The position numbers and the translations under genes were made by a program. From Massilia sp. CFBP 13721 (lineage in GTDB: Bacteria > Pseudomonadota > Gammaproteobacteria > Burkholderiales > Burkholderiaceae_D), in assembly GCF_014842025.1 (NCBI RefSeq), contig NZ_JACYUY010000002.1, positions 62,001 through 126,000 on the forward strand: DNA of 64,000 nucleotides, read 5' to 3'. Below are positions 38,458 through 48,059 of this stretch, piece by piece. The first letter of the stretch is position 1; the number at the start of each line of letters is the position of its first letter. Under the pieces are notes generated by a model. It saw nothing but the letters and a program-made list of their open reading frames with translations, was not told the DNA's origin and did no database searches.

Positions 38458-41400
38458 CTATTTCATCGCCGACGGCTCGCTCACCCGCACCGGCTCATGC
38501 GGATGCTTGCGCAACCTGCGCACCCCACGATTCATCAAGCCCTTGAGATCGTCGACATAGGTAAACACCGCCGGCACCACCAGCAGGCTCAACAAGGTCG
38601 ACGTGATCAGCCCGCCGATCACCGCGATCGCCATCGGCGAGCGGAAACTCGGGTCGCCCGACAGGCCCAGTGCCAGCGGCAGCATGCCGGCGCCCATCGC
38701 GATCGTGGTCATGATGATCGGCCGGCTGCGCTTGTGGCAGGCGTCGACCAGGGCGTCGAAGCGGTTCATGCCGGCTTCGCGCGCCAGGATGGCGTAGTCA
38801 ACCAGCAGGATCGAGTTCTTGGTGACGATCCCCATCAGCATGATCAGGCCGATCATGGTCGGCATCGACAGCGCACTGCCCGTAATCAGCAGCGCGATGA
38901 AGGCGCCGCCGATCGACAGCGGCAGCGCGGCCAAGATGGTGATCGGCTGCATGAAGTCGTGGAACAGCAGCACCAGCACGCCGTAGATGCACAGCACGCC
39001 GATCGCCATCGCCACGCCGAAGCTGGCGAACAATGCCTGCATCTCCTGGGCGTCGCCCAGTTCCGCGATCTGCACCGAGGCCGGCAATTGCTGGAAGGCG
39101 GGCAGGGCGCGCGCTTCGGCATTCACGTCGCCCAGCGAGCGCCCGCCCAGCTCGACGTCGAGCGTGACATTCCGGCTGCGATTGAGGCGGTTGATCTCGG
39201 CCGGGCCGCTTTCCATCGTGATGTCGGCAACGGTGGACAACAGTACCGGGCCGTTCTTGCCGGGCACCGTCAGGCGTCCGATGGCGTCGAGGTCGGCGCG
39301 CACGGCGTCCGGCAGTTTGACGCGGATCGGCACCTGGCGCTCGGACAGGTTCATCTTTGCCAGCGATTGTTCGTAGTCGCCGGCGGTGGCCACGCGCACC
39401 GTCTCGCCGATCGCCGCCGCCGTCACGCCGAGATCGGCGGCGCGCGCAAAGTCGGGACGCACGATGATTTCGGGGCGCACCAGCGAAGCACTGGAACTGA
39501 CGTTGCCGATGCCCTGCAAGCCGCGCAGTTCGCGCTCGGCGCGCCGGGCGGCGGCGGACAGCGCGGCTGGATCTTCGCTGCGCAGTACCAGCTGCAGCTT
39601 GCCGCCGGTGTCGGCCTGGCCGACGCTGAAGCGCGCGCCCGGGATGCCGGACAATTCCGTCCGCATGCGCCGTTCCAGGTCGGACAGCGATTCGTCGCGG
39701 TCGCTGCGGTGCGAAGTGGTCACAGTGAGCACCGCGCGCCGCGCTTCGGCCGAGGCGCCGGGGGCAAAGGCGTCGCCGCTGGAGCCGCCGCCGATCGAGC
39801 TGAACACGCTTTTCACGCCGGGCACGCGCATCGCAGCGGCGCGCGCCTGTTCGGCCACGCCATGGGTTTGCGCCAGCGTCGAGCCGGGCGGCAGTTCGAC
39901 GTTGACGATGGTCTGGCCGCGGTCGGCGGCCGGCACGAAGCCGGTCGGCAGCAGCGGCACCAGCGCGATCGAACCGGCGAAGAACAGCAGCGAAACGATC
40001 GCCGTGATACGGCGGTGGCGCAGGCACCACTGCATGCTCGCCATGTAGCGCCGCATCAGCGCGCCGTCCTGTTCGACGTGCGGCTTCGACGGCTTCTTCA
40101 TGATGTAGGCCGCCATCATCGGCGTCAGCAGGCGCGCGACCACCAGCGACGCGAGGATCGCCAGCACCGCGGTCCAGCCGAACTGCTTGAAGAAGCGCCC
40201 CGGAATGCCGCCCATGAAGGCGGTCGGCAGGAACACCGCCACCAGCGAGAAGGTGGTGGCGATCACGGCCATGCCGATTTCGTCGGCCGCTTCCAGTGCC
40301 GCCTGCATCGGGCTTTTCCCCATGTGCAGGTGGCGCGCGATGTTTTCGATTTCGACGATGGCGTCGTCCACCAGCACGCCGACCACCAGCGCCAGCGACA
40401 GCAAAGTGACCATGTTCAGCGTATAGCCGAACAGGTACTGGCCGAGGAAGGCGGGAATCACGGACAAGGGCAGGGCGGCGGCGGCGACAAAGGTGGCGCG
40501 CCAGTCGCGCAGGAACCACCACACCACCAGCACCGCCAGCACCGCGCCTTCGTACAGCATCTCCATCGAGGCATCGAAGTTTTCCTGCACCGGTTCGGCG
40601 TTGTCGACCACCTCGGTCAGCACCAGGTTCGGGTGTGCCTTCTGCAGTTCGGCCACCGCGGCGCGCGCGCCGGCGGCGACCTCGGTCTCGCTGGCGCCGC
40701 GCGTGCGGAAGATTTCGAAGCCGACCACCTTGCGTCCATCCTGTTCGGCCAGCGCGCGCGGTTCGGACACCGTGTCGGATACGCGCGCGATTTCGTCGAG
40801 GCGCACGCGGCGCCCGTCCGGCAGCGGAATGTCCATGCGCGCCAGCTCCTGCGCGCTGCCGACAGTGGCCAGCGTACGCACCGATTGCTCGGCGCCGCTG
40901 ACGTCGCCGCGTCCACCCGGCGCTTCGCGTTGTACGTTGCGCAGCTGGCGCGACACGTCCAGCGCCGACACCCGCAGCGCGGCCATGCGTGCGTCGTCGA
41001 GTTCGACCCGCACTTCGCGGTCGACCCCGCCCACGCGCTTTACCGCGCCCAGGCCGGGCACGGTGAGCAGGCGTTTGGCGGCGGCGTTGTCGACGAACCA
41101 GGACAGTTCCTGGTCATCTAAACCGTTGGTGCCGGGTTTGGCGGCGGCGGTGAAGGTCAGGATCGAGCGCCCGGCGGTGGCCGCCTTGGTCACGCTCGGC
41201 TCGCGCATCTCGGCCGGCATGTCCGCGCGCACTTGCGAGACGGCGCCGCGCACGTCGTTCTCGGCGTCCGACAGGTTCTTTTCGAGGATGAATTCGACGG
41301 TGACCGTGGCCACGCCGTCGAGCACCTTGGTGTAGATGTTTTTGACGCCCTGCAGGGTGGCGACCGAGTCCTCGATCTTGCGCGCCACCTCGGTCTCCAA

Positions 41401-41574
41401 CTGGGCCGGCGCGGCGCCATCGAGGGTGGCGGTGACGGTCACGATCGGCAGTTCGATATCGGGGAAGAACTGGACTTTATTGGCGTTGAAGGCGAGCAGG
41501 CCGGCCAGCGTCAGCAGGGCGAACAGCAGGATCGCCGGGATCGGGTTGCGGATCGAAAGAGCGGAAAAGTTCAT
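38458..41574 (-). CDS. RND-family efflux pump inner-membrane transporter
   Basis: A 1038-residue AcrB/MdtB-type proton antiporter with twelve membrane spans and two large periplasmic loops. The proton-relay Asp pair is present in VGVLVDDAIVEIENI in TM4. Other family blocks are AILLFALLTLAGLLAFNANK near the N-terminus and IGLIMLMGIVTKNSILLVDY near the end. It exports hydrophobic compounds with the adaptor encoded nine bases upstream and an outer-membrane channel, which is not in the window. Substrate specificity cannot be told. Confidence 0.94.
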   Translation of the reverse strand: MNFSALSIRNPIPAILLFALLTLAGLLAFNANKVQFFPDIELPIVTVTATLDGAAPAQLETEVARKIEDSVATLQGVKNIYTKVLDGVATVTVEFILEKNLSDAENDVRGAVSQVRADMPAEMREPSVTKAATAGRSILTFTAAAKPGTNGLDDQELSWFVDNAAAKRLLTVPGLGAVKRVGGVDREVRVELDDARMAALRVSALDVSRQLRNVQREAPGGRGDVSGAEQSVRTLATVGSAQELARMDIPLPDGRRVRLDEIARVSDTVSEPRALAEQDGRKVVGFEIFRTRGASETEVAAGARAAVAELQKAHPNLVLTEVVDNAEPVQENFDASMEMLYEGAVLAVLVVWWFLRDWRATFVAAAALPLSVIPAFLGQYLFGYTLNMVTLLSLALVVGVLVDDAIVEIENIARHLHMGKSPMQAALEAADEIGMAVIATTFSLVAVFLPTAFMGGIPGRFFKQFGWTAVLAILASLVVARLLTPMMAAYIMKKPSKPHVEQDGALMRRYMASMQWCLRHRRITAIVSLLFFAGSIALVPLLPTGFVPAADRGQTIVNVELPPGSTLAQTHGVAEQARAAAMRVPGVKSVFSSIGGGSSGDAFAPGASAEARRAVLTVTTSHRSDRDESLSDLERRMRTELSGIPGARFSVGQADTGGKLQLVLRSEDPAALSAAARRAERELRGLQGIGNVSSSASLVRPEIIVRPDFARAADLGVTAAAIGETVRVATAGDYEQSLAKMNLSERQVPIRVKLPDAVRADLDAIGRLTVPGKNGPVLLSTVADITMESGPAEINRLNRSRNVTLDVELGGRSLGDVNAEARALPAFQQLPASVQIAELGDAQEMQALFASFGVAMAIGVLCIYGVLVLLFHDFMQPITILAALPLSIGGAFIALLITGSALSMPTMIGLIMLMGIVTKNSILLVDYAILAREAGMNRFDALVDACHKRSRPIIMTTIAMGAGMLPLALGLSGDPSFRSPMAIAVIGGLITSTLLSLLVVPAVFTYVDDLKGLMNRGVRRLRKHPHEPVRVSEPSAMK

Positions 41575-41583
41575 CGTCTGCCC

Positions 41584-42714
41584 TTAGCGCTTCGCGACCT
41601 TGGCGGGAGCGGCCGGCGCTGGAACGTTCTTCACCAGGTCGCCGTCGTTCAGGAAGCCGGCCCCATTCACGACGATCTGCGCATCCGGCGCCAGGCCGCT
41701 GACGACCTCGATACGGTCGCCCAGGCGGCGCCCGGTGCCGATCTTCAGCTGGCTGACGCGGCTGTCCTTGTTCAGGCGGAACACGTAACTGAAACCGTCG
41801 CGCACGGCGATTGCCTGCTGCGGCACGGTGAGCGCGTTGGAGGCGCCGAGTTCGAATTCGCCGCCGGCGAACATGCCTGCTTTCAGGGGCGCGTTGGCCG
41901 AGAGGCCAGGGGGCAGGTCGACGTACACCAGCGTGGTGCGGGTCTGCGCATCGACCGTCGGCGCGATCATGCGGACCTTGCCTATGACTTCGCTGCCGCT
42001 CGCGCCTTTGACGCGCACGCGCGTGCCCGGCTTGATGCGGCCGACCTCAAGAGCCGGCAGTTCGGCGCGCCACTCGAGGCGGCCCTGGCGGATCAGGCGG
42101 AACAGTTCCGTGCCGACGCCGACCACGGCGCCCACGGTGGCGCTGCGCGCCGAGATCACGCCGCTGTCGGGCGCCACCACCTGCGTGTACTTCAGGCGCA
42201 ACTGCTGCTGGGTGAGCGTGGCCTTGGCGGCGGCGACACGCGCTGCGGCGGTGCGCTCAGCGGTGAGGTATTGGTTGACCTGCTGCTCGCTCATGGCGCC
42301 CGAGCTTTTCAGCGACTGGCCGCGGCGCGCGTTGGCGGCGGCTTCGGCGGCGTTCGCCTGTGCTTCCTGCAGCGCCGCGCGCGCCTGCTCGACGTCGGCA
42401 TTCACGGTATCGGCCGAGAACACGGCGAGCACTTCACCTTTCTTGACGACGTCGCCGACGTTGACGCGCACTTCCAGCAGGCGCAGCCCGCCCGATTCGC
42501 TGCCGATGACGGCTTCCTGCCAGGCGGCGACGTTGCCGTTGGCGCCGAGTTGCAGGGGCAGGCTGGCCGTGGTCGGCGCTGCCGTGCTGACGGTCAGGGC
42601 CGGGGTGGCGGGAGCTGCCGCTTTTTTGGCATCGTCCTTGCCGCACGCGGCGAGCAGTAGGGAGAAGAGGGCGGCCGAGCCGATGAGTAAACTGCGCGAT
42701 GTCGTCGAGGGCAT
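41584..42714 (-). CDS. RND efflux periplasmic adaptor lipoprotein
   Basis: 376 residues. The signal ends in LLLAAC, so C21 is probably lipidated. Then come the beta-barrel/lipoyl halves (LRLLEVRVNVGDVVKKGEVL and VVAPDSGVISARSATVGAVV) around a helical hairpin (ADVEQARAALQEAQANAAEA). It links the RND pump to an outer-membrane channel. The frame extends upstream, but ATG 42714 starts a clean signal peptide. It is the first gene of the two-gene pump operon; no regulator is adjacent. Confidence 0.93.
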   Translation of the reverse strand: MPSTTSRSLLIGSAALFSLLLAACGKDDAKKAAAPATPALTVSTAAPTTASLPLQLGANGNVAAWQEAVIGSESGGLRLLEVRVNVGDVVKKGEVLAVFSADTVNADVEQARAALQEAQANAAEAAANARRGQSLKSSGAMSEQQVNQYLTAERTAAARVAAAKATLTQQQLRLKYTQVVAPDSGVISARSATVGAVVGVGTELFRLIRQGRLEWRAELPALEVGRIKPGTRVRVKGASGSEVIGKVRMIAPTVDAQTRTTLVYVDLPPGLSANAPLKAGMFAGGEFELGASNALTVPQQAIAVRDGFSYVFRLNKDSRVSQLKIGTGRRLGDRIEVVSGLAPDAQIVVNGAGFLNDGDLVKNVPAPAAPAKVAKR

Positions 42715-42826
42715 GTGTTTGGATTTCCGTTCCATGGTCGGGCAAGGCGGTCGCCTTGAACGCAATGGGGCAGTTTATCAAAAGGCACGAAAAGTGGATG
42801 CGAATTCAACCATCCCGGCACGCGCT

Positions 42827-43444
42827 TCACGCCCCGCGCAGCAGGAGCACGGCCAGCACCAGCATCAGCGTGCCGGTCAGCGCCTCGATCACGCGCCAGA
42901 CCGCGGGGCGTCCCAGCACCGAGGCGAAGCGCCGCGCACCCAGGCCGAGCGCGCTGAACCACAGCACCGAGGCCGCCATGGCGCCGGCTGCAAAGGACCC
43001 GCGCTGGTCGCCGGCGAGGCTGCTGCCGACCGCGCCCAGCAGCACCACGGTATCGAGATACACGTGGGGGTTCAGGAGCGACAGCGCCAGCACCGTGACC
43101 AGCGCGCGTTGCAGGCTCTGGCGGTTGTCCTGGCTGGAGAGCGCCAGCGCCGCGCCACCGCGCAGGCTGCTCGACCAGCAACGCCAGCCATACCAGGTGA
43201 GAAAGGCGGCGCCGCCATAGCGCGCCAGCGCCAGCAGCGGTGGCGAGGATTCGATGAGGCTGCCCAGGCCCGTCATGCCGAGCGCGATCAGCGCCACGTC
43301 GACCGCGATGCAGGTGAGGACGGTCGCGAGCACGTGCTCGCCACGCACGCCGGTACGGATCACGTGGGTGTTCTGGGCGCCGATCGCCATGATCAGGCTG
43401 GCGCCCAGGCCCAGGCCTTGCAAGAAAATTTGTTGGGAAAACAT
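42827..43444 (-). CDS. argO: ArgO/LysE-family amino-acid exporter
   Basis: A 205-residue inner-membrane exporter with six hydrophobic helices. The family signature IMAIGAQNTHVIRTGVRGEH follows the first helix, and the second-half motif SLLNPHVYLDTVVLLGAVG is intact. It probably exports arginine and/or lysine. The frame is open from 43480, but ATG 43444 has ribosome site GGAG and begins the first helix. It is divergent from an ArgP/LysG regulator, the classical regulator-exporter pair. Confidence 0.92.
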   Translation of the reverse strand: MFSQQIFLQGLGLGASLIMAIGAQNTHVIRTGVRGEHVLATVLTCIAVDVALIALGMTGLGSLIESSPPLLALARYGGAAFLTWYGWRCWSSSLRGGAALALSSQDNRQSLQRALVTVLALSLLNPHVYLDTVVLLGAVGSSLAGDQRGSFAAGAMAASVLWFSALGLGARRFASVLGRPAVWRVIEALTGTLMLVLAVLLLRGA

Positions 43445-43552
43445 GACAGCTCCACGACAGAAGAGCCGCGATTTTCCCAAGGGAAGAACGCTACTTCAAT
43501 TATATTTATGAATATTAAAGGTACATAAGAAATACTTAACTATAAAATTCGA

Positions 43553-44461
43553 ATGAAAATCGATCCCCGCCGCAGCAGCGCATTCACCGCCGCCGTCGAT
43601 ACCGGCAGCCTGGAGGGTGCAGCCGACCAGTTGGGGATTACGTCGTCGGCCGTCTCGCAACGCATCTCGGCGCTGGAACAGGAATTCGGCACGCCGCTGC
43701 TGGTGCGCAGTCGCCCTTGCCGCCCGACCATTCCCGGCATGCGCCTGCTGCAATACCTGCGCCGCAGCCTGCTGCTCGAATCCGAATTCCTGGCCGAGAT
43801 GGGGATGGATGCGGGGCCGGCGCGCGTCGCCCTGGCCGTCAACAACGACACCCTCGCCACCTGGCTGCTGCCGGCGCTGGCGCCGATCCTGGCCGCCGAA
43901 GGATTGCTGGCCGAATTCGTGCTCGACAACCAGGGCCATACTTTTACTCTGCTGGAAGAGGGCCGCGTGCTGGCTTGCATCTCCGGCAAGGCGCAGCCGA
44001 TGCATGGCTGCACCGCGATGCCGCTCGGCCTGATGCGCTACCGGATGGTGGCGTCGACGGCATTCGCCCGCCGCTGCTTTCCCGACGGGATCGAGCGCGA
44101 GGCGGCCAGGGTCGCGCCGGTCGTGGTGTTCGATCGCAAGGATTCACTGCAATCCGCCTTCCTGCTCGAACACCTCGGCCTGCCCGAGGGCAGCTACCCC
44201 TGCCATTACGTGCCGGCCAGCGATCCCTACGTGCATGCGATCCGGCTCGGCTTCGGCTACGGCATGCTGCCGCTCGAACAATGCCAGCTCCTGCTCGATA
44301 CGGGCGAACTGGTCGACCTGGCGCTGCGGTTTCCCGTCGACGTGCCGCTGTACTGGCATGCCTGGCGCATCCAGCCGCAGCGGGTCGAGCGCATGGGCGT
44401 CGCGCTGGTGGCGGCGGCGCGGGCGGTGCTGCTGTCGCTGCCGGATGAAGAACAGGGCTAG
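43553..44461 (+). CDS. argP: LysR-family regulator ArgP/LysG
   Basis: 302 residues. The helix-turn-helix reads FTAAVDTGSLEGAADQLGIT and SSAVSQRISALEQEFG; the effector domain follows with the ArgP hallmarks VLACISGKAQPMHGCTAMPLG and YHYVPAS-like CHYVPASDPYVHAI. It activates the divergent ArgO/LysE exporter when Arg or Lys accumulates. The 108-base gap to argO is AT-rich, as expected for the shared operator. No clear ribosome site precedes ATG 43553. Confidence 0.92.
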   Translation: MKIDPRRSSAFTAAVDTGSLEGAADQLGITSSAVSQRISALEQEFGTPLLVRSRPCRPTIPGMRLLQYLRRSLLLESEFLAEMGMDAGPARVALAVNNDTLATWLLPALAPILAAEGLLAEFVLDNQGHTFTLLEEGRVLACISGKAQPMHGCTAMPLGLMRYRMVASTAFARRCFPDGIEREAARVAPVVVFDRKDSLQSAFLLEHLGLPEGSYPCHYVPASDPYVHAIRLGFGYGMLPLEQCQLLLDTGELVDLALRFPVDVPLYWHAWRIQPQRVERMGVALVAAARAVLLSLPDEEQG

Positions 44462-44489
44462 AATTGGTTGATCATGAGGAGGGGGGGCC

Positions 44490-44858
44490 ATGAACATGTT
44501 GCTACTGATTGCCGCCGCCTGCGCCGCCTTGCCCGGCTGTGCCGCGGGCCAGGCCGTGCCGGAATCACGCACAGTCGCTGCCCCGCCAGCACCCTGTGTC
44601 ACGCCGGTGGATAGTGCGCGCGCGTCGAGCGCCTTGCCGGCCCGCGCCAGTACCCGCCCTGAACCGCAGCTTGGCAGCATTGCCGCAGCTGGGCGCGTGC
44701 CCTCGCATGCGTTGACGCCATCGGCGCGCGCAATGGCGGCGGCGACGGCGCGTGCCGACAACAACGCCTACGTGGAAAAAAATACACAAGGTTCTTGCGC
44801 GCGCGCCGCAACATCGGGCGCACCAGCCGGTGGCAAGGCAAGGTCGGACGGCACCTGA
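44490..44858 (+). CDS. Small Ala-rich exported protein, possible lipoprotein
   Basis: 122 residues, not recognised. The N-terminus MNMLLLIAAACAALPGCAAG looks like a signal with a possible lipobox (ALPGC). The rest is low in complexity: Ala, Pro, Ser, Arg. Ribosome site GAGGAGGGGG immediately before ATG 44490 is strong. The composition resembles random high-GC reading, so the gene is plausible but not certain. Confidence 0.45.
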   Translation: MNMLLLIAAACAALPGCAAGQAVPESRTVAAPPAPCVTPVDSARASSALPARASTRPEPQLGSIAAAGRVPSHALTPSARAMAAATARADNNAYVEKNTQGSCARAATSGAPAGGKARSDGT

Positions 44859-45001
44859 ACGCCTTCTATGCGTGCAGGGTTACGGGGTATTCGCACCCGT
44901 ATGGTGCGCTGCGTCATAACCTGATCCATACAACATGGATCGTCAGAAAATGCCTACACAGACAGGAGGGATTATCCCAGCTGCGCAGTAGTTTTACTGT
45001 A

Positions 45002-45030
45002 TTGCGCTGCACAATAAACGGAGGTATATT
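45002..45030 (+). promoter_or_regulatory. Sigma-70-like promoter
   Basis: TTGCGC (45002-45007) and TATATT (45025-45030) are separated by exactly 17 bases. Transcription would start near 45037. No gene follows before a strong terminator, so a short RNA is the likely product. Confidence 0.5.
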
Positions 45031-45036
45031 GGAACT

Positions 45037-45106
45037 GTCTCCTCCAGTTTTTCTCCGAAATTCTGGATTGCCGCCCGCTACCGCAAGGTACGCGGGCGTT
45101 TTTTTT
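45037..45106 (+). ncRNA. Candidate small RNA of about 70 bases
   Basis: Bounded by a 17-base-spaced promoter and a GNRA-capped terminator. The single-stranded 5' part contains CTCCTCC near 45040 and TTTTTCTCC, both complementary to Shine-Dalgarno sequences, as in some base-pairing sRNAs. There is no open reading frame with a ribosome site. This is a structural inference; no RNA evidence is available. The remainder of the 44859-45226 gap holds one repeat copy and nothing else recognisable. Confidence 0.42.
45073..45106 (+). terminator. Strong intrinsic terminator with GCAA loop
   Basis: Ten base pairs (GCCCGCTACC / GGTACGCGGGC, one bulged C), a GCAA tetraloop and eight T. Confidence 0.92.
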
Positions 45107-45122
45107 GGTGGTGGATGCCGTT

Positions 45123-45152
45123 GTAGGGTGGGCGCCCCGAGCCCACGCGTAC
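45123..45152. repeat. Single REP-like palindrome (GGGCGCCCCGAGCCC core)
   Basis: Ends GTAGGGTGG and CCACGCGTAC are conserved. This is the only standard-form copy without an inverted partner nearby. Confidence 0.8.
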
Positions 45153-45226
45153 GCACGGGTCCGAAGTCAGTGGCAGCGAGGTACCGCCAGTAATAGCCAT
45201 GGAAGAAACCGGCTCGTTGGAATTGA

Positions 45227-45964
45227 TTACACCCCTTCGCCCTGGAACGACCCCGCGCGCCAGGTCAGCACCAGCGTATCGCGGTGCCCATGTTCCCCCA
45301 GCGGCTGGATCGGCGTCGACTCATGGATCACGGCCGCATCGTCGAGCAGCAGCAGGGTCCACGGTTCGGTCATGGTGAAACGCTGGCCACGCGGGCCGTG
45401 GGCGTCGAATACGCGCGTCTCGCCGCCCTTGATGCCGCTGCGGTCAATCAGGATCACGGCCACGAAATCGACACCGTCGCGGTGCGCGCCTTCCGGCGTC
45501 GGGCGGCCGATGCCGTCGGCGGTATCGATGCGGAACTGGTGCGCTTCCACGTACCAGGGCCGCGCCGCTTTGACTTGCGAGCAGACCGCGCCCAGCGAAC
45601 GCAGCAGCTGCTGCCAGCCCGGTTGGGCGATGGTGGCCGCTTCGATCGGTTCGAACAGGCGGTGCATGCCGCCGTGCAGGGCGTTGTATTCGACCGGCTG
45701 CCAGTGCGCGCGGTGCGGCGTCTGCGCCAGCGTGGTGCCGTCGTCGACGAAACAGGAGTGGCGCCGGCGCCGGTAGCGGCCGCCGTCCTTTAGGTAGTGA
45801 TCGAGTTCGAGGTGGTCCCAGCTCGGCGCCAGCGCGTCGAGGTCGGAAAGCGTGCAGCCGGCCAGGCGCGCGACGTCGTGGGGGTGAAGAAGGGCGTAGC
45901 CATCGCCGACCAGGGCTTCGGCCAGGCGCGATGGGTCGCTGTAGGGCAGTTCGGATGGTGTCAT
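45227..45964 (-). CDS. 2-oxoglutarate/Fe(II)-dependent dioxygenase (PF10014-like)
   Basis: A 245-residue cytoplasmic protein. The iron-binding pair is seen in GAHRDGVDFVAVILI (HxD) and the distal His in AVIHESTPI; an Arg for 2-oxoglutarate follows in HRDTLVLTW. The family (2OG-Fe dioxygenase, PF10014) includes free amino-acid hydroxylases such as isoleucine 4-hydroxylase. The substrate here is unknown. It lies 54 bases downstream of the TonB receptor on the same strand and might share its transcript. Confidence 0.83.
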   Translation of the reverse strand: MTPSELPYSDPSRLAEALVGDGYALLHPHDVARLAGCTLSDLDALAPSWDHLELDHYLKDGGRYRRRRHSCFVDDGTTLAQTPHRAHWQPVEYNALHGGMHRLFEPIEAATIAQPGWQQLLRSLGAVCSQVKAARPWYVEAHQFRIDTADGIGRPTPEGAHRDGVDFVAVILIDRSGIKGGETRVFDAHGPRGQRFTMTEPWTLLLLDDAAVIHESTPIQPLGEHGHRDTLVLTWRAGSFQGEGV

Positions 45965-46018
45965 GCCCGGTAGCGTAGCAGCTTTTACAAGGGCCGGTGA
46001 AAAACCGACCCCTCTGGT

Positions 46019-48052
46019 TTACCAGGTTTTGGTGAGCGTCAGCCGTAATGAACGCGGCTCGATCGGGTGGAAGTGGATATCGTCGCGCGGCTCCGCTTCT
46101 CCGGGCAGTTGCGATGCATAGAAGTAGTCGATCGCCGAGGCGCGGCGGTCGGTCAGGTTGAACGCTTCCAGTTCCAGCTGCAGGTCCTTGTTGATCTTGT
46201 AGCCGACGCGCCCGTTGAGCGTGGTGCTGGCATGCGAGCGTACGCTGTTGTCTTCGATGAGCGGACGCGGGCCGAAGTAGCGCAGGCGCAGTGCGCCCGA
46301 CCATGGTCCCACCTTGTCGACGGTAAGCGCGAGCTGGCCCACGCCCTCGACCGCGCCCGGAATCCGGTCGCCATTGCGCGAACGTGCGCGCGCATAGGCC
46401 GCGTCGAAGTCCACCGCGAGCCATTTCAGCGGCCGCCAGTAGTTCGAGAATTCGACGCCGTAGCGGCGGCTGGCGTCGCCCGCTTCGGTCATGCCGGCGT
46501 CGCCGATGTAGGTCAGTTCGGAGTCGAAGTCGAGGCGGTACAGCGAGACCGCCGTCTGCATCTTCGGGATCGCCTCGGTGCGCATGCCCAGTTCCATGCC
46601 GCGCGAGCGCACCAGGCCGGGCGCGCGTTCGAGCGGGTCGAGGGTGGCCGGGTCGATCGCGGCAACGGTGCCGCGCGCGTCGTTGCTGTGGAAGCCGTGG
46701 CCGTAGTTCAGGTAGAACTCGGTGGAGGCCAAGGGCGCCAGGATCAGGCTGAACGACGGGCTGACCTGCGTGTCATGCGCCCGCCCGCTGTTGGCGGCCA
46801 GGTCGCTGCTCACGTCGAAGCGGTAGCGGTCGGCGCGCAGGCCGGCCTTGGTGCGCACGACCTCGTTCCAGCGCGTCGCGCTTTCGATGAACAGGCCGCC
46901 GCTGGTTTCGACCACGTGGTCTTCGCGCGTCGTGCTCAGGCGTTCACGGGCGCGGGTGTTGTACAGCCCATTGAAGATGTTGTCGTTCTGGAGGCGCGCA
47001 CCGAAGGTCAGGTCCGAGGCCCCGGCCTCGCCGCGGTGCAGGTGCAGGGTGTGGGTCGCATCGACGCCGCTGGTGACGCGCCGGTCCGGCTGGGCGAACT
47101 GGTCGCCGTTGACCGGGTCGTTCATGAAATACGTAAAATTCGAAAACAGGTCGAGCTGGTTGCGGATCACGTAGGCGCTCACCTTCGAGGCCGAATCGGC
47201 GTCGGTCCGGCGCCAGATGCCGGACAGGCTGTAGCGGCGCGCGCTGCCGCCGTCGCTGTCGTCGATGGCGTCGAAGCGTCCCAGGCTGCCGTCCTCCACC
47301 GCGCGCAGCGGGATCTGGTCGGTCGCGTTCCAGGTGCCCCGATACGCCATGGCGGTGACGCTCCAGCCGTTGTTGGCATAGCCACGGCTGTAGCGCAGGA
47401 TGCCGTTGCGCTTGCGGTAGTCGTCGGGACGGGTCCAGGGACCTTCGTTGTCCAGCAGTTCGAGCGCGTAGAGCAGGGTGCCGCCCGCGAGCTCGGGCGA
47501 GCCGGCGATCATCGCGCGCCTGAACCCATCCTGGCCGAGCGTGACGCTGGCGATGTCTTTTACTAACCGGTTGGCATAGCTGATCTCGGCGCTGCCGGCG
47601 GACGCGAAATCGCTGTCGCGCGCCGAATACGGGCCCTTGCGGTAGTCGAGGCGGCCGACCAGTTCCGGAATCAGGAAGTTGACGTCGGTCCAGCCCTGGC
47701 CGTGCGCATGGCTGCGCTGGTTGACCGGCATGCCGTCGACCCAGGTGGCGAGGTCGGTGCCGTGGTCGAGGTTAAAGCCGCGCAGGTAGAACTGGTTGGC
47801 TTTGCCCTCACCGCTGTGCTGGCTGGCGATCAGGCCCGGCATCGCTTCGAGCATCTCGCCGGGACGGTAAGTAGTGCGCGCGGCCAGCTCCTTCTGGCCG
47901 ACGGTGCCGGCATTGGCCGAGTCGGCGATGCCGAGCTGGCTCATGCGGGAACCTTCGACCAGCACGCGCTGCAGGACGAGGTCGTCGGCGAGGGCGGAAG
48001 AAGAGGTAAACAGCGCTGCCAGCGCGAACGGAATTGGGCGAATAGAAAACAT
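46019..48052 (-). CDS. TonB-dependent outer-membrane receptor
   Basis: 677 residues. The signal peptide ends SSALA, a TonB-box-like stretch follows (LVLQRVLVEGS), then a plug domain (RPGEMLEAMPGLIASQHSG, FYLRGFNLDHGTDLATWVDG) and a 22-strand barrel ending in LRLTLTKTW with terminal aromatic residue. It imports a ligand across the outer membrane with TonB energy. The ligand is not evident; there is no siderophore gene nearby. Transcribed seven bases after a DUF6702-like gene and downstream of two secreted peptidases. Confidence 0.93.
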   Translation of the reverse strand: MFSIRPIPFALAALFTSSSALADDLVLQRVLVEGSRMSQLGIADSANAGTVGQKELAARTTYRPGEMLEAMPGLIASQHSGEGKANQFYLRGFNLDHGTDLATWVDGMPVNQRSHAHGQGWTDVNFLIPELVGRLDYRKGPYSARDSDFASAGSAEISYANRLVKDIASVTLGQDGFRRAMIAGSPELAGGTLLYALELLDNEGPWTRPDDYRKRNGILRYSRGYANNGWSVTAMAYRGTWNATDQIPLRAVEDGSLGRFDAIDDSDGGSARRYSLSGIWRRTDADSASKVSAYVIRNQLDLFSNFTYFMNDPVNGDQFAQPDRRVTSGVDATHTLHLHRGEAGASDLTFGARLQNDNIFNGLYNTRARERLSTTREDHVVETSGGLFIESATRWNEVVRTKAGLRADRYRFDVSSDLAANSGRAHDTQVSPSFSLILAPLASTEFYLNYGHGFHSNDARGTVAAIDPATLDPLERAPGLVRSRGMELGMRTEAIPKMQTAVSLYRLDFDSELTYIGDAGMTEAGDASRRYGVEFSNYWRPLKWLAVDFDAAYARARSRNGDRIPGAVEGVGQLALTVDKVGPWSGALRLRYFGPRPLIEDNSVRSHASTTLNGRVGYKINKDLQLELEAFNLTDRRASAIDYFYASQLPGEAEPRDDIHFHPIEPRSLRLTLTKTW

Positions 48053-48059
48053 GTTGGTC

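Noticed and set aside
38425..41121. 898-codon plus-strand frame opposite the RND pump gene
   Set aside because: His/Arg/Gln-rich shadow translation without motifs.
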